Below the pieces are notes generated by a model. The model worked only from the letters and a program-made list of their open reading frames with translations, had not been told where the DNA came from and ran no database searches. A stretch of 64,000 nucleotides of DNA from Planococcus chinensis. GTDB taxonomy: Bacteria > Bacillota > Bacilli > Bacillales_A > Planococcaceae. Both the position numbers and the translations under genes were made by a program. Positions 56,720 to 64,000 of this stretch are shown piece by piece. The stretch is from assembly GCF_020071995.1 (NCBI RefSeq), contig NZ_JABWTK010000001.1:124001-188000 (forward strand). The letters run 5' to 3'. Every line of letters starts with the position of its first letter. The first letter of the stretch is position 1.

Positions 56720-59002
56720 ATGAATACAATCACCCACACAGAAAAGGATGCAGTGACAAACGCGATCCTGCGGGCGAGAGATGTCTACAAACTCGACGCC
56801 GCACCGCTGCTCGAAAAAGTTGCAGACCTGGAAACGCAGGCAAAAGGCGAGCAGTCTTTGATTTATGCGCTCAACCGCATTTCCATGGCCGAGCCGGATT
56901 GGACATTTGTTGCCGCGGAACTTTATTTGAACGATTTGTATAAAGGAGCGGCGAAAAGCCGGGGCTACCAGGCAGAATCCAAATACGGAGATTTTTATGA
57001 ACTGGTGGAAAAACTGAGCAGCATCGGCATCTATTCCGGCGATTTGCTGAAGAGCTATTCAAAAGAGGAAATTCAGGCTCTGGGCAATGAAATCCAGGCA
57101 GACCGCGATTTATTGTTCAATTACATCGGGTTGTTTTTACTGGCAGACCGCTATTTGGCGAAGGATTACGAAGGAAATGTCCACGAATTGCCGCAGGAGC
57201 GTTTCCTCGTCATCGCGATGACTTTGATGCAAAACGAACCGCAGGAAAAGCGGCTGGACTTAGTGAAGGAAGCTTATTGGGCGATGAGCAATCTGTATAT
57301 GACCGTTGCCACGCCGACGCTGTCAAACGCCGGCAAGAGCTTTGGCCAGCTGTCTTCCTGCTTTATCGATACGGTGGACGATTCGCTTGACGGCATTTAC
57401 TTGAACAACTGGGACATTGCGCGCCTCAGCAAAGACGGCGGCGGCATCGGCGTTTATTACGGAAAAGTGCGGGCGCTCGGCTCCGACATCAAAAAATTCA
57501 AAGGCAACTCGTCCGGCGTCATTCCGTGGATCCGCCTTGTCAACGACACTGCGGTCAGCGTCGACCAGCTCGGCCAGCGCCAAGGCGCGGTGGCGATTTA
57601 CCTGGACGTGTTCCATAAAGACATCATGAACGGCTTCCTGGATTTGAAGACAAACAACGGCGACGAGCGCCGGAAAGCACACGACATTTTCACCGGCGTG
57701 GCGATTCCGGACCTGTTCATGGAAAAGCTGAAGGAAACCGATGAAAACGGCCGCAGCACCGGCGAATGGCATACGTTCTGCCCCCACCAAGTGAAGACCA
57801 TCATGGGCTGGAAAGACGAAGCCGGAACTGCGCTTGGCCTGGAAGACTTTTACGATGAAACGGACATTAAGCACTTCCAGGAAAAATACGAAGAAGCGGT
57901 GGGCAACCCGTTATTGCCGCGGAAAACCTACCGGGCGATGGACATCATGGCACGCATCATGGTGTCGCAGCTTGAGACCGGCACGCCGTATATGTTCTAC
58001 CGCGACGAAGTCAACCGCCAGAACCCGAACAAGCACTTGCGCGGCAAAGGGCGTACGTCGATTTACTGCAGTAATTTGTGTACAGAAATAACCCAGAATA
58101 TGTCAGCTACAACGATCACGAAAGAGTATACGGACGAAGACGGCAACCTAGTAATGATCCGCAAGCCGGGCGATTTTGTCGTCTGCAACTTGTCATCGAT
58201 CAACTTGCCGCGCGCAGTGAAAGCGGAAGTACTGGAGCGCCTTGTGCCGATTCAGATGCGCATGCTGGATAACGTCATTGATTTGAATACCATTTCCGTC
58301 GGCCAAGCCGATGCAACAAATAAGAAATATAGAGCAGTTGGTTTAGGAACTTTCGGATGGCACCATCTTTTGGCGCTCGAAGGCATCCACTGGGAAACCG
58401 AAGAAGCCGTGGCCTTCGCCGATAAATTATATGAAGAAATCGCCTACCACACGATCCGCTCTTCCATGGAACTCGCCAAGGAAAAAGGCGCTTACCGCGA
58501 ATTTGCAGGCTCCGAATGGGAGACTGGCGAGTATTTTGAACGCAAAGGCTACACAAGCGTTCGCTGGAACGAACTGCAAAGCGCCATTACGGAAAATGGT
58601 GTCCGCAACGGCTGGATGATGGCGGTGGCACCGAACTCATCGACGGCCAAAATCGGCGGCTCCACAGACGGCATTGATCCGCTCTATGCGGTGGAATTTG
58701 CGGAAGAAAAGAAAAACTTCAAATTCAAAGTGACGGCGCCGGACCTTGACCACAACACCTATGATTATTACCGCCGCGCGCGCCACGTGCTCGACCAGAA
58801 CTGGAGCATCCGCCAAAACGCGGCCCGCCAGCGCCATATCGACCAGGCCATCAGCTTCAATTTCTATGTGCCGCATACCATCAAAGCGAAAGAATTGCTG
58901 GGACTGCATTTTGAAGCATGGGAGCAGGGCTTGAAGACGACGTATTACGTCCGCAGCACATCCCAGGCGGAAATCGAAGAATGCGAAGCATGCCAAAGCT
59001 AA
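56720..59002 (+). CDS. nrdA: Ribonucleoside-diphosphate reductase alpha subunit, class I
   Basis: The 760-residue protein is a class I ribonucleotide reductase large subunit. C214 in SFGQLSSCFIDT and the partner Cys in FVVCNLSSINLPR form the active-site pair; the radical site is in YCSNLCTEITQN (Asn, Cys, Glu), and the C-terminus has CEAC for reduction. Paired Tyr residues (TTYYVRS) also occur near the C-terminus, where the family's radical-transfer residues lie. No VxKRDG-type ATP-cone motif is seen at the N-terminus, so the activity site may be absent. It makes deoxyribonucleotides without cobalamin. Its synthesis is controlled by the cobalamin riboswitch. Confidence 0.93.
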   Translation: MNTITHTEKDAVTNAILRARDVYKLDAAPLLEKVADLETQAKGEQSLIYALNRISMAEPDWTFVAAELYLNDLYKGAAKSRGYQAESKYGDFYELVEKLSSIGIYSGDLLKSYSKEEIQALGNEIQADRDLLFNYIGLFLLADRYLAKDYEGNVHELPQERFLVIAMTLMQNEPQEKRLDLVKEAYWAMSNLYMTVATPTLSNAGKSFGQLSSCFIDTVDDSLDGIYLNNWDIARLSKDGGGIGVYYGKVRALGSDIKKFKGNSSGVIPWIRLVNDTAVSVDQLGQRQGAVAIYLDVFHKDIMNGFLDLKTNNGDERRKAHDIFTGVAIPDLFMEKLKETDENGRSTGEWHTFCPHQVKTIMGWKDEAGTALGLEDFYDETDIKHFQEKYEEAVGNPLLPRKTYRAMDIMARIMVSQLETGTPYMFYRDEVNRQNPNKHLRGKGRTSIYCSNLCTEITQNMSATTITKEYTDEDGNLVMIRKPGDFVVCNLSSINLPRAVKAEVLERLVPIQMRMLDNVIDLNTISVGQADATNKKYRAVGLGTFGWHHLLALEGIHWETEEAVAFADKLYEEIAYHTIRSSMELAKEKGAYREFAGSEWETGEYFERKGYTSVRWNELQSAITENGVRNGWMMAVAPNSSTAKIGGSTDGIDPLYAVEFAEEKKNFKFKVTAPDLDHNTYDYYRRARHVLDQNWSIRQNAARQRHIDQAISFNFYVPHTIKAKELLGLHFEAWEQGLKTTYYVRSTSQAEIEECEACQS

Positions 59003-59014
59003 GGAGGAACCACT

Positions 59015-60061
59015 ATGTCCATTCACGCACCATTGCAAAAGATCAAGCTGCTCAATCCCGAGCAGCCGAATAAATCCACCAGCATCATCAACGGGGAGTC
59101 TTCTGGTTTACTGAACTGGAACGATATCGCCTATCCGCAAATGTACGACTTGTACCAAACGCTTTTGTCGAACTTCTGGAAAGCCCAGGAAATCAATATG
59201 CAGGACGACATCAAGCAATGGGATCATTTGACGGACGTCGAACGCGACGTGTTTCTGCGCATCAACACGCAGCTGGCGTCGCTCGACAGCCTGCAGACGC
59301 CGACAATGAGCCAGGCGATGGACTATGTCACCGACTCGAGCTTCAAGGCGATTTTCGCGGTCATTTCCCAGCAGGAAGCGGTGCACAACGAGTCGTATTC
59401 GTATATCCTGAGTTCACTGGTGTCGATCAGCGAGCAAAATGCGCGCTTCAACCAGGCGAAAAGCGATCCAATCGTAAGAAAGCGCAACGACCTGATTCTG
59501 GATGCCTACGAGGCGTTCCGCCAGAACCCAACGCCGCAGACCTTGTTCCGCTTGAGCGTCAATTCGATCAACCTGGAAGGCATTTATTTCTACGCCGGCT
59601 TCGCCTTTTTCTATCATTTGGCGCGCCAGCAGAAAATGCTCAAAACGAGTACGATGATCAGCTACATCCAACGCGATGAAATGCAGCATGCGTATTTCAT
59701 TTCCCAGTTTATCCGCATCATGCTGACGGAAAATCCGGAACTGAATACCGAAGAAAATATCCAATACGTCTACGACGCTGTTGACAAAGCGGTAGGGCTG
59801 GAGAAAGAATGGGCGCGCCACATTCTGAAGGACATCCAGGGACTTGATTTGGACGAATTTGAAGGCTATGTCGAATACTTGGCCAACAAACGCCTGCGCC
59901 AGCTCGGTCTCGACAATCTGTACGCAGAACAAAGCAACCCGATGCCATGGATCCAGGTGTTTGGCGATGACATGATGAATGAAACCAAATCGGACTTTTT
60001 CGAGCAGAAATCCCGGACCTATTCGAAAGTGTCGCAGTCGAATGGCTTTGACGAACTATGA
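59015..60061 (+). CDS. nrdB: Ribonucleoside-diphosphate reductase beta subunit, class I
   Basis: The 348-residue protein is the radical-generating small subunit. E121, H124 and Y128 lie in QQEAVHNESYSYI, with the spacing E-x2-H-x3-Y of the tyrosyl-radical site; E188 and the pair E222/H225 in QRDEMQHAYF complete the metal ligands. It works with the alpha subunit 12 bases upstream. The 3' end overlaps the flavodoxin gene by 20 bases. Whether it uses iron or manganese cannot be told; the flavodoxin next to it may take the NrdI role. Confidence 0.92.
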   Translation: MSIHAPLQKIKLLNPEQPNKSTSIINGESSGLLNWNDIAYPQMYDLYQTLLSNFWKAQEINMQDDIKQWDHLTDVERDVFLRINTQLASLDSLQTPTMSQAMDYVTDSSFKAIFAVISQQEAVHNESYSYILSSLVSISEQNARFNQAKSDPIVRKRNDLILDAYEAFRQNPTPQTLFRLSVNSINLEGIYFYAGFAFFYHLARQQKMLKTSTMISYIQRDEMQHAYFISQFIRIMLTENPELNTEENIQYVYDAVDKAVGLEKEWARHILKDIQGLDLDEFEGYVEYLANKRLRQLGLDNLYAEQSNPMPWIQVFGDDMMNETKSDFFEQKSRTYSKVSQSNGFDEL

Positions 60062-60530
60062 GCCGCGGATTGCCATCGTCTACGCATCTGTCACTGGGAA
60101 TACGAAAGCGGTGGCGGAGATATTGCAGGAAATCGGCCTTTCCAAGGGGATGGAAGTGGAGCTTTGGCCAGTAACGGACTTTCCGCTTAGTGAACTCTCC
60201 CGTTACGATGCAGTTCTGGTCGGCACATACACATGGGGCAGCGGCGAGATTCCGAAAGAAATGCATGGTTTGTTTGAGGCATTTGAGAGCTCGGAACAAC
60301 CCGGATTGGTGACGGCTGTTTTCGGAACCGGCGACAGCTTTTTCGCCGAATTCTGCGGCGCTGTCGACCGCTTCCGGGACATGCTGTTTGTAAAGACGGA
60401 TTTGGCGGCCACTTTGAAAATTGAACTGGCGCCGCAGGAAACAGATGTTTCACGCTGTGAGAAACTGATGGCCAGCCTCCTCAAGCGGCTAGCGGTGTTT
60501 TCCTGGAAAGCAGACGGGTATAGAGCTTAA
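60042..60530 (+). CDS. Flavodoxin
   Basis: The 162-residue protein has a flavodoxin fold: the FMN phosphate loop ASVTGNTKAVAEIL near 15-28, GTYTWGSGEIPKEM near 60-74 and FGTGDSFFAEFCGA near 92-105. It is longer than NrdI (about 130) and fits flavodoxins of the YkuN/YkuP type. ATG 60042 overlaps nrdB by 20 bases. As part of the RNR operon it may supply electrons for the cofactor of NrdB or for enzyme turnover. Confidence 0.85.
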   Translation: MALTNYEPRIAIVYASVTGNTKAVAEILQEIGLSKGMEVELWPVTDFPLSELSRYDAVLVGTYTWGSGEIPKEMHGLFEAFESSEQPGLVTAVFGTGDSFFAEFCGAVDRFRDMLFVKTDLAATLKIELAPQETDVSRCEKLMASLLKRLAVFSWKADGYRA

Positions 60531-60543
60531 AAGGAGAATATCC

Positions 60544-60573
60544 ATGCTGAAGGAGGAAAATGAATGGCAGTAA
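60544..60573 (+). CDS. Nine-codon ORF overlapping the lipoprotein start
   Basis: ATG 60544 is 7 bases after AAAAGGAG and encodes MLKEENEWQ, ending at TAA 60571-60573, that is 5 bases past the start ATG of the lipoprotein gene in another frame. It includes that gene's own AAGGAGG. Translation of it could open or block the lipoprotein start. It may also be chance, as the frame is very short. Confidence 0.4.
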   Translation: MLKEENEWQ

Positions 60574-60779
60574 ACAAATGGTGGAAACTTGGTGCCGCAG
60601 CCGTTTTATCAATCGGTGTACTTGCAGGATGCGGCAACGGCAACAACGATGATTCGAATAACGATGACCAGAATGAGATGAATGACAACCAGAACGACGA
60701 CAATAACGATGACGACAATGATTCAGATGATGACAACGACAATGATAACGATTCAGATGATGACAACGACAATGATTAA
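60564..60779 (+). CDS. Asp/Asn-rich small lipoprotein with tandem repeats
   Basis: The 71-residue protein has a lipoprotein signal ending LSIGVLAGC (Cys at 23), then a tail made almost only of Asp and Asn with a few Ser, Glu and Gln. The 3' end carries a DNA tandem repeat: GATTCAGATGATGACAACGA occurs twice 30 bases apart, giving a DSDDDNDNDN peptide unit. Such tails resemble calcium-binding or wall-associated spacers. AAGGAGG lies 7 bases before ATG 60564. It follows the flavodoxin gene closely and may be read from the same transcript. Confidence 0.82.
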   Translation: MAVNKWWKLGAAAVLSIGVLAGCGNGNNDDSNNDDQNEMNDNQNDDNNDDDNDSDDDNDNDNDSDDDNDND

Positions 60780-60788
60780 ATGAAATCG

Positions 60789-60822
60789 AAGCAGGCTGCG
60801 CAATAGTTGCGGCCTGTTTTTT
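60789..60822 (+). terminator. Terminator after the lipoprotein gene
   Basis: Stem CAGGC...GCAA with TTGC...GCCTG, one bulge, followed by six T. It probably ends the RNR operon. Confidence 0.8.
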
Positions 60823-60978
60823 ATTTCTCAGGCTATTGATGGTTGAGTGGAAGAAAAAATCATAAGAAGAAAAGCCAAAAAAGGTTGTAGAGGTATTTGC
60901 AGGTATTTTATGGAACTTACTTAACCGGTTTTTCAGCGTTCAGATGAGTATGCTTTTAGAATGTTGGAGGATTCCTGG

Positions 60979-61007
60979 TTGGTTGCCTGCTCCACTTGTA
61001 TTACAAT
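60979..61007 (+). promoter_or_regulatory. Promoter of the cysteine synthase gene
   Basis: TTGGTT (60979-60984) and TACAAT (61002-61007) with 17 bases between; the gene starts at 61054. No S-box or T-box features were seen in the short leader. Confidence 0.6.
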
Positions 61008-61053
61008 ATAAGATAAATCCTATAACCCAGATAAAGAAAGGTCGTTTTTCTTC

Positions 61054-61974
61054 ATGAAACCAGTTAATAATATAACCGATCTGATTGGCAACACTCCGGT
61101 TGTCAAATTGAATCGAATCGTGCCAGAGGATGCAGCGGATGTCTATGTCAAACTCGAGATGTTCAATCCGTCCAAAAGCGTCAAAGACCGGGCAGCCTTT
61201 AATATGATTAAAATGGCTGAAGAACAAGGACTTATTGGAGAACAAGCAACAATCATCGAACCGACTAGCGGAAATACCGGCATCGGCCTTGCGATGGTGG
61301 CAGCTGCCAAAGGCTACCGTTCCATTCTTGTGCTGCCGGATAATGCGACACAAGAACGCATTAATTTATTGAAAGCATTCGGCGCTGAAGTTGTGCTGAC
61401 GCCGGACCATGAAAAAATGCCGGGAGCCATAAAAAAAGCACTTGAACTAAAAGAAGAAATTCCAAATAGTTTCATCCCGCAGCAATTTGAAAACGAGGCG
61501 AATCCGGATATCCATCGCACCACCACCGCTTTGGAAATACTTGAACAAATGGACGGCGAGTTGGACGCTTTCATCGCTTCCGCAGGTACCGGCGGAACGA
61601 TTACAGGAACCGGAGAAACCTTGAAAGAACATTTGCCGGAATTATATATAGCAGTCGTGGAACCAAAAGGCTCGCCGGTTTTGTCCGGCGGAAAACCCGG
61701 AAAACATAAATTGGTGGGCACCAGCCCTGGATTTATACCCGATATCCTAAATACCCAAGTCTACGATGAAATTATGGCGATCAACGATGAAGATGCCATC
61801 GATATTTTCAAAAGAGTTGCCCGCGAAGAAGGGATTTTTGTTGGCCCATCAGCTGGAGCTACCATTTACGCAGCGATCGAAATTGCCAAGCGCCTCGGGA
61901 AAGGCAAAAAAGTCCTTTGCATCGCACCAGATACAGGCGAACGATACCTTAGTATGAACCTGTTTGATGAATAG
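61054..61974 (+). CDS. cysK: Cysteine synthase
   Basis: The 306-residue PLP enzyme is an O-acetylserine sulfhydrylase. The PLP lysine is K44 in NPSKSVKDRAAFNMI, the substrate loop is PTSGNTGIGL near 70-79, the phosphate loop is SAGTGGTITG near 175-184 and GPSAGAT lies near 270. It makes cysteine from O-acetylserine and sulfide. The sequence SVKDRAAF (in place of the more usual SVKDRIA) is a mild variation. It is followed by a sulfonate-type ABC importer, which makes a common sulfur-supply theme likely. Confidence 0.9.
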   Translation: MKPVNNITDLIGNTPVVKLNRIVPEDAADVYVKLEMFNPSKSVKDRAAFNMIKMAEEQGLIGEQATIIEPTSGNTGIGLAMVAAAKGYRSILVLPDNATQERINLLKAFGAEVVLTPDHEKMPGAIKKALELKEEIPNSFIPQQFENEANPDIHRTTTALEILEQMDGELDAFIASAGTGGTITGTGETLKEHLPELYIAVVEPKGSPVLSGGKPGKHKLVGTSPGFIPDILNTQVYDEIMAINDEDAIDIFKRVAREEGIFVGPSAGATIYAAIEIAKRLGKGKKVLCIAPDTGERYLSMNLFDE

Positions 61975-61983
61975 AACATTTTT

Positions 61984-62013
61984 TAGAAGAGAGGAAGTCC
62001 TCTCTTCTTTTTT
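61984..62013 (+). terminator. Terminator after cysK
   Basis: Stem AGAAGAGAGG/CCTCTCTTCT with a small loop, then seven T. Confidence 0.88.
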
Positions 62014-62032
62014 TATGGATAAAAAAGCAAGC

Positions 62033-62060
62033 TTGACAATCTTTTAGAGTTCTCTATACT
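62033..62060 (+). promoter_or_regulatory. Promoter of the sulfonate-type ABC operon
   Basis: TTGACA (62033-62038) and TATACT (62055-62060) with 16 bases between; TATAAT also occurs a few bases later. The leader is only about 30 bases, so control is probably by a DNA-binding repressor rather than a riboswitch. Confidence 0.75.
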
Positions 62061-62098
62061 TTATATAATGTAATCCGATAGGAAAGGTATGTTTTAAT

Positions 62099-62887
62099 AT
62101 GTTCATTGATATAAAACAAATTAATAAAGTTTATTTAGATCAAAATCAAAAGCCAAATACCATTCTGAAGGATATCGATTTATCCATTCAAAAAGGGGAA
62201 TTCGTCTCCATTCTCGGACCTTCAGGCTGCGGCAAATCCACACTGCTTTCGATGATTGCCGGTTTGACCGGAGCAACTTCGGGAGAAATTATTGTCAACG
62301 CCAAAAAAGTGGAAAAGCCGGGCAAGGACAGAGGGATGGTTTTCCAGGAAGCTGCGCTTTTTCCTTGGATGAATGTGACAGAAAACGTGATGTTTCCTTT
62401 GCGGAAAGAAATGTCCAAAAAGGATGGCTTGGAGCGGGCCCGCCATTTCCTGGCGATGGTCCAGCTTAGCAATTACGCCAACCATTATCCGCATGAATTG
62501 TCGGGTGGTATGCAGCAGCGCGTATCGATTGCCCGTTCTCTTGCGATGGATCCGGCTGTGTTATTGATGGATGAACCTTTTGGTGCGCTCGATGAGCAGA
62601 CCAGAAGCCGCCTGCATGGCCAATTGGAGAAAATCTGGATCGATACGAAAAAGACAATTGTCTTTGTCACACATAGTATTTCTGAATCGATTAAACTGTC
62701 TGACCGAATTATCGTCATGGGCACACGGCCTGGAACGGTTCTGGCTGACATCAAAGTGAATATTCCCCGCCCGCGCGAAGAGCATAAGCCGGAAATGGCC
62801 GTTCTTGAAGGGGACATTATGGAAATGCTGAAGAAAGAAATTGATAAGGTTGTCAATGAGGAGCTTGCATATGAAGCCACTAGTTAA
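62099..62887 (+). CDS. ABC transporter ATPase, nitrate/sulfonate/taurine type
   Basis: The 262-residue ATPase has Walker A GPSGCGKST near residue 40, Q-loop VFQEAALFPWMNVTENV, signature LSGGMQQRVSIARSL, Walker B VLLMDEPFGALD and H-loop VTHSISESIKLSDR. FPWxxVxxNV and DEPFGALD are typical of the SsuB/TauB/NrtD family. It drives import of an organosulfur compound or similar anion. The permease gene overlaps it by 17 bases. cysK just upstream supports sulfonate use. Confidence 0.88.
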   Translation: MFIDIKQINKVYLDQNQKPNTILKDIDLSIQKGEFVSILGPSGCGKSTLLSMIAGLTGATSGEIIVNAKKVEKPGKDRGMVFQEAALFPWMNVTENVMFPLRKEMSKKDGLERARHFLAMVQLSNYANHYPHELSGGMQQRVSIARSLAMDPAVLLMDEPFGALDEQTRSRLHGQLEKIWIDTKKTIVFVTHSISESIKLSDRIIVMGTRPGTVLADIKVNIPRPREEHKPEMAVLEGDIMEMLKKEIDKVVNEELAYEATS

Positions 62888-63626
62888 ACGCCTGATTTTC
62901 TTTGCAGCACTCATCGTTTTCTGGGAACTGGGGTCACGGTTTGAACTCTGGCATGAAACCATCTTGCCTTCACCACTTAGTGTTTACGAATCATTGGTTG
63001 CCGGCTTTTCCGATTTAACCTTGGTCTATGATTTGGCGGCGAGTTTCCGCCGGCTGCTCATTGGTCTTGTGGTATCCATCTTGATCGGTACGGGCGTCGG
63101 GATCTTGCTCGCCCGTTCTCAAACGGCCGATGATACACTCGGCACCATGGTGCTTGCTTTGCAAAGCGTACCGAGCATCGTTTGGCTGCCTCTGGCGATG
63201 ATGTGGTTCGGGCTTGGCGAAGGCGCGATCATATTCGTTGTCATCTTGGGCGGAACATTCGTCATGACATTGAATGTCCGGACAGGCATTAAAAACGTCA
63301 ATCCGCTCTATATCCGGGCAGCCCGGACGATGGGATCGAACGGCATTGATTTATTCATGAAAGTCATTATCCCGGCTTCTGTCCCTTATTTGGTAACCGG
63401 GGCGCGACTTGCCTGGGCATTTGCATGGCGGGCACTGATGGCCGGGGAATTGCTCAGTGCAGGTCCCGGGCTTGGGTACACGCTTCGGTATGCATCCGAT
63501 TTCGGCAATATGTCGCTCGTTATCGGCGTCATGATCATCATTGGGGTGGTCGGCGCAGTGGTCGATCAATTGATTTTCCAGCGCATTGAAAAAAACGTCC
63601 TCAGACGATGGGGATTGGAAGCATAA
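62871..63626 (+). CDS. ABC transporter permease, sulfonate/taurine type
   Basis: The 251-residue protein has six membrane helices and the BPD_transp_1 EAA-type loop PLYIRAARTMGSNGIDLFMKVIIPASVP near 145-172. It belongs to the SsuC/TauC family. ATG 62871 lies 7 bases after GAGGAG within the ATPase gene; an in-frame start at 62841 is less likely. It forms the membrane channel of the importer with the ATPase and the lipoprotein. Confidence 0.88.
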   Translation: MKPLVKRLIFFAALIVFWELGSRFELWHETILPSPLSVYESLVAGFSDLTLVYDLAASFRRLLIGLVVSILIGTGVGILLARSQTADDTLGTMVLALQSVPSIVWLPLAMMWFGLGEGAIIFVVILGGTFVMTLNVRTGIKNVNPLYIRAARTMGSNGIDLFMKVIIPASVPYLVTGARLAWAFAWRALMAGELLSAGPGLGYTLRYASDFGNMSLVIGVMIIIGVVGAVVDQLIFQRIEKNVLRRWGLEA

Positions 63627-63663
63627 TTCATAGCAGAATAAAACCTTTAGGAGGAACTATAGA

Positions 63664-64000
63664 ATGAAAAAATTCATTGGATTTATGGCCATCATCGCCT
63701 TAGCTGGAATTCTTGCAGCTTGCGGTTCAGCGGAAACAGCAAAAGATGATGCTTCAACCGTGACAATCGGCTATTTCCCGAACCTTGACCACGTCCCATC
63801 GATGGTCGCGAAAGAAAAAGCCTTGTATGAGAAAAATCTGCCGGAAGGAACAAAAGTCGAGTATGTTACATTTGCGGATGGATCAGACTTCATGACGGCT
63901 TTGAAAACCGGAGACATTGATGGAGGTTTGGTAGGGCCGGGTCCGGCGATGAACAACTATACGAATGGCGCTGACGTGACCATGATTGCTGGCGGCGCTT
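63664..64000 (+). CDS. ABC transporter substrate-binding lipoprotein, sulfonate type, 5' part
   Basis: 112 residues are present before the window ends. The start has a lipoprotein signal ending LAGILAAC (Cys at 20), followed by TVTIGYFPNLDHVPSMVAKE and ALKTGDIDGGLVGPGPAMNN, the normal first lobe of NMT1/SsuA-like binding proteins for sulfonates, taurine or nitrate. AGGAGG lies before ATG 63664. It captures substrate outside the membrane for the importer encoded by the two genes upstream. Confidence 0.88.
   Translation, partial: MKKFIGFMAIIALAGILAACGSAETAKDDASTVTIGYFPNLDHVPSMVAKEKALYEKNLPEGTKVEYVTFADGSDFMTALKTGDIDGGLVGPGPAMNNYTNGADVTMIAGGA

Noticed and set aside
60042-60530. Calling the flavodoxin NrdI
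   Set aside because: It is clearly longer than NrdI and has full flavodoxin loops. Position alone is not enough.
1-64000. CRISPR array, prophage, insertion sequence or integrative element
   Set aside because: No regularly spaced repeats, transposase, integrase, phage structural gene or tRNA-linked direct repeat was recognised.
1-64000. tRNA or rRNA genes
   Set aside because: No cloverleaf with a TTCGA-type arm and no rRNA segment was noticed in the intergenic regions. A tRNAscan run would be decisive.

Overview
The window reads as chromosomal DNA of a low-to-mid GC Gram-positive bacterium of the order Bacillales. The protein complement (FhuD-type binding lipoprotein, Bacillus-type Fnr with C-terminal cysteines, YdbS/YdbT PH-domain pair, GntK, DUF3934 and DUF2294/YbcI proteins, ba3 oxidase with a IIA subunit) and the strong AGGAGG-type ribosome binding sites point to Planococcaceae, probably Planococcus or a near relative. 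This placement is by eye; no search was run. No rRNA, tRNA, CRISPR array, transposase or prophage gene was recognised. The region looks like ordinary chromosome with many small metabolic and stress operons.

Layout. 1-3.0 kb: the end of a ribose-type sugar ABC importer (binding protein, double ATPase, permease) with a structured repeat between binding protein and ATPase. 3-6.6 kb: a DHFR-like reductase, a small HxH membrane protein, an EAL-domain protein, a two-helix potassium-channel-like protein and a flavin reductase. 6.6-11.6 kb: an iron-hydroxamate uptake operon (ATPase, FhuD-like lipoprotein, two FecCD permeases) divergent from a YcgT/IruO-type ferredoxin/flavodoxin reductase, with one Fur box lying across two mirror-image promoters. 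12-20.5 kb: a MarR regulator with two tandem MFS exporters, an HxlR regulator divergent from another MFS exporter, and two related aldo/keto reductases. 20.6-28 kb: AraC-type regulator, gluconokinase, RDD protein, FAD dehydrogenase, DMT exporter, then a repeat-filled intergenic stretch. 28-30 kb: ydbT/ydbS behind a sigma-W-type promoter. 30-36 kb: small enzymes including several GNAT acetyltransferases and a nucleotidyltransferase-GNAT fusion.

37-41.7 kb: DUF2294 protein, a possible small His/Cys protein, panB behind a structured leader with a terminator, a coiled-coil M23 peptidase and a universal stress protein. 41.9-45.2 kb: fnr followed by the ba3-type cytochrome oxidase operon, whose promoter region carries a perfect TGTGA-N6-TCACA Fnr box. 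45.3-54.6 kb: a methyltransferase, more GNAT and DinB genes, the ohr/ohrR/gpx peroxide-defence group, methyltransferases, hydrolases, a hydrolase-GNAT fusion, a nucleotidyltransferase and an MFS transporter. 55-60.8 kb: uppP, then a cobalamin riboswitch and terminator ahead of thioesterase, nrdA-like, nrdB-like and flavodoxin genes, followed by a tiny upstream ORF and an Asp/Asn-rich lipoprotein. 61-64 kb: cysK and an SsuABC-type sulfonate importer that runs off the window.

The main regulatory themes are iron (Fur), oxygen (Fnr), cobalamin (riboswitch), envelope stress (sigma W) and peroxide or xenobiotics (OhrR, MarR, HxlR). The best candidates for undescribed biology are the panB leader RNA, the cobalamin-controlled thioesterase-RNR-flavodoxin operon, the two GNAT fusions, the peptide-sized gene after the oxidase subunit I gene, and an apparent ATT start codon in the MarR gene.
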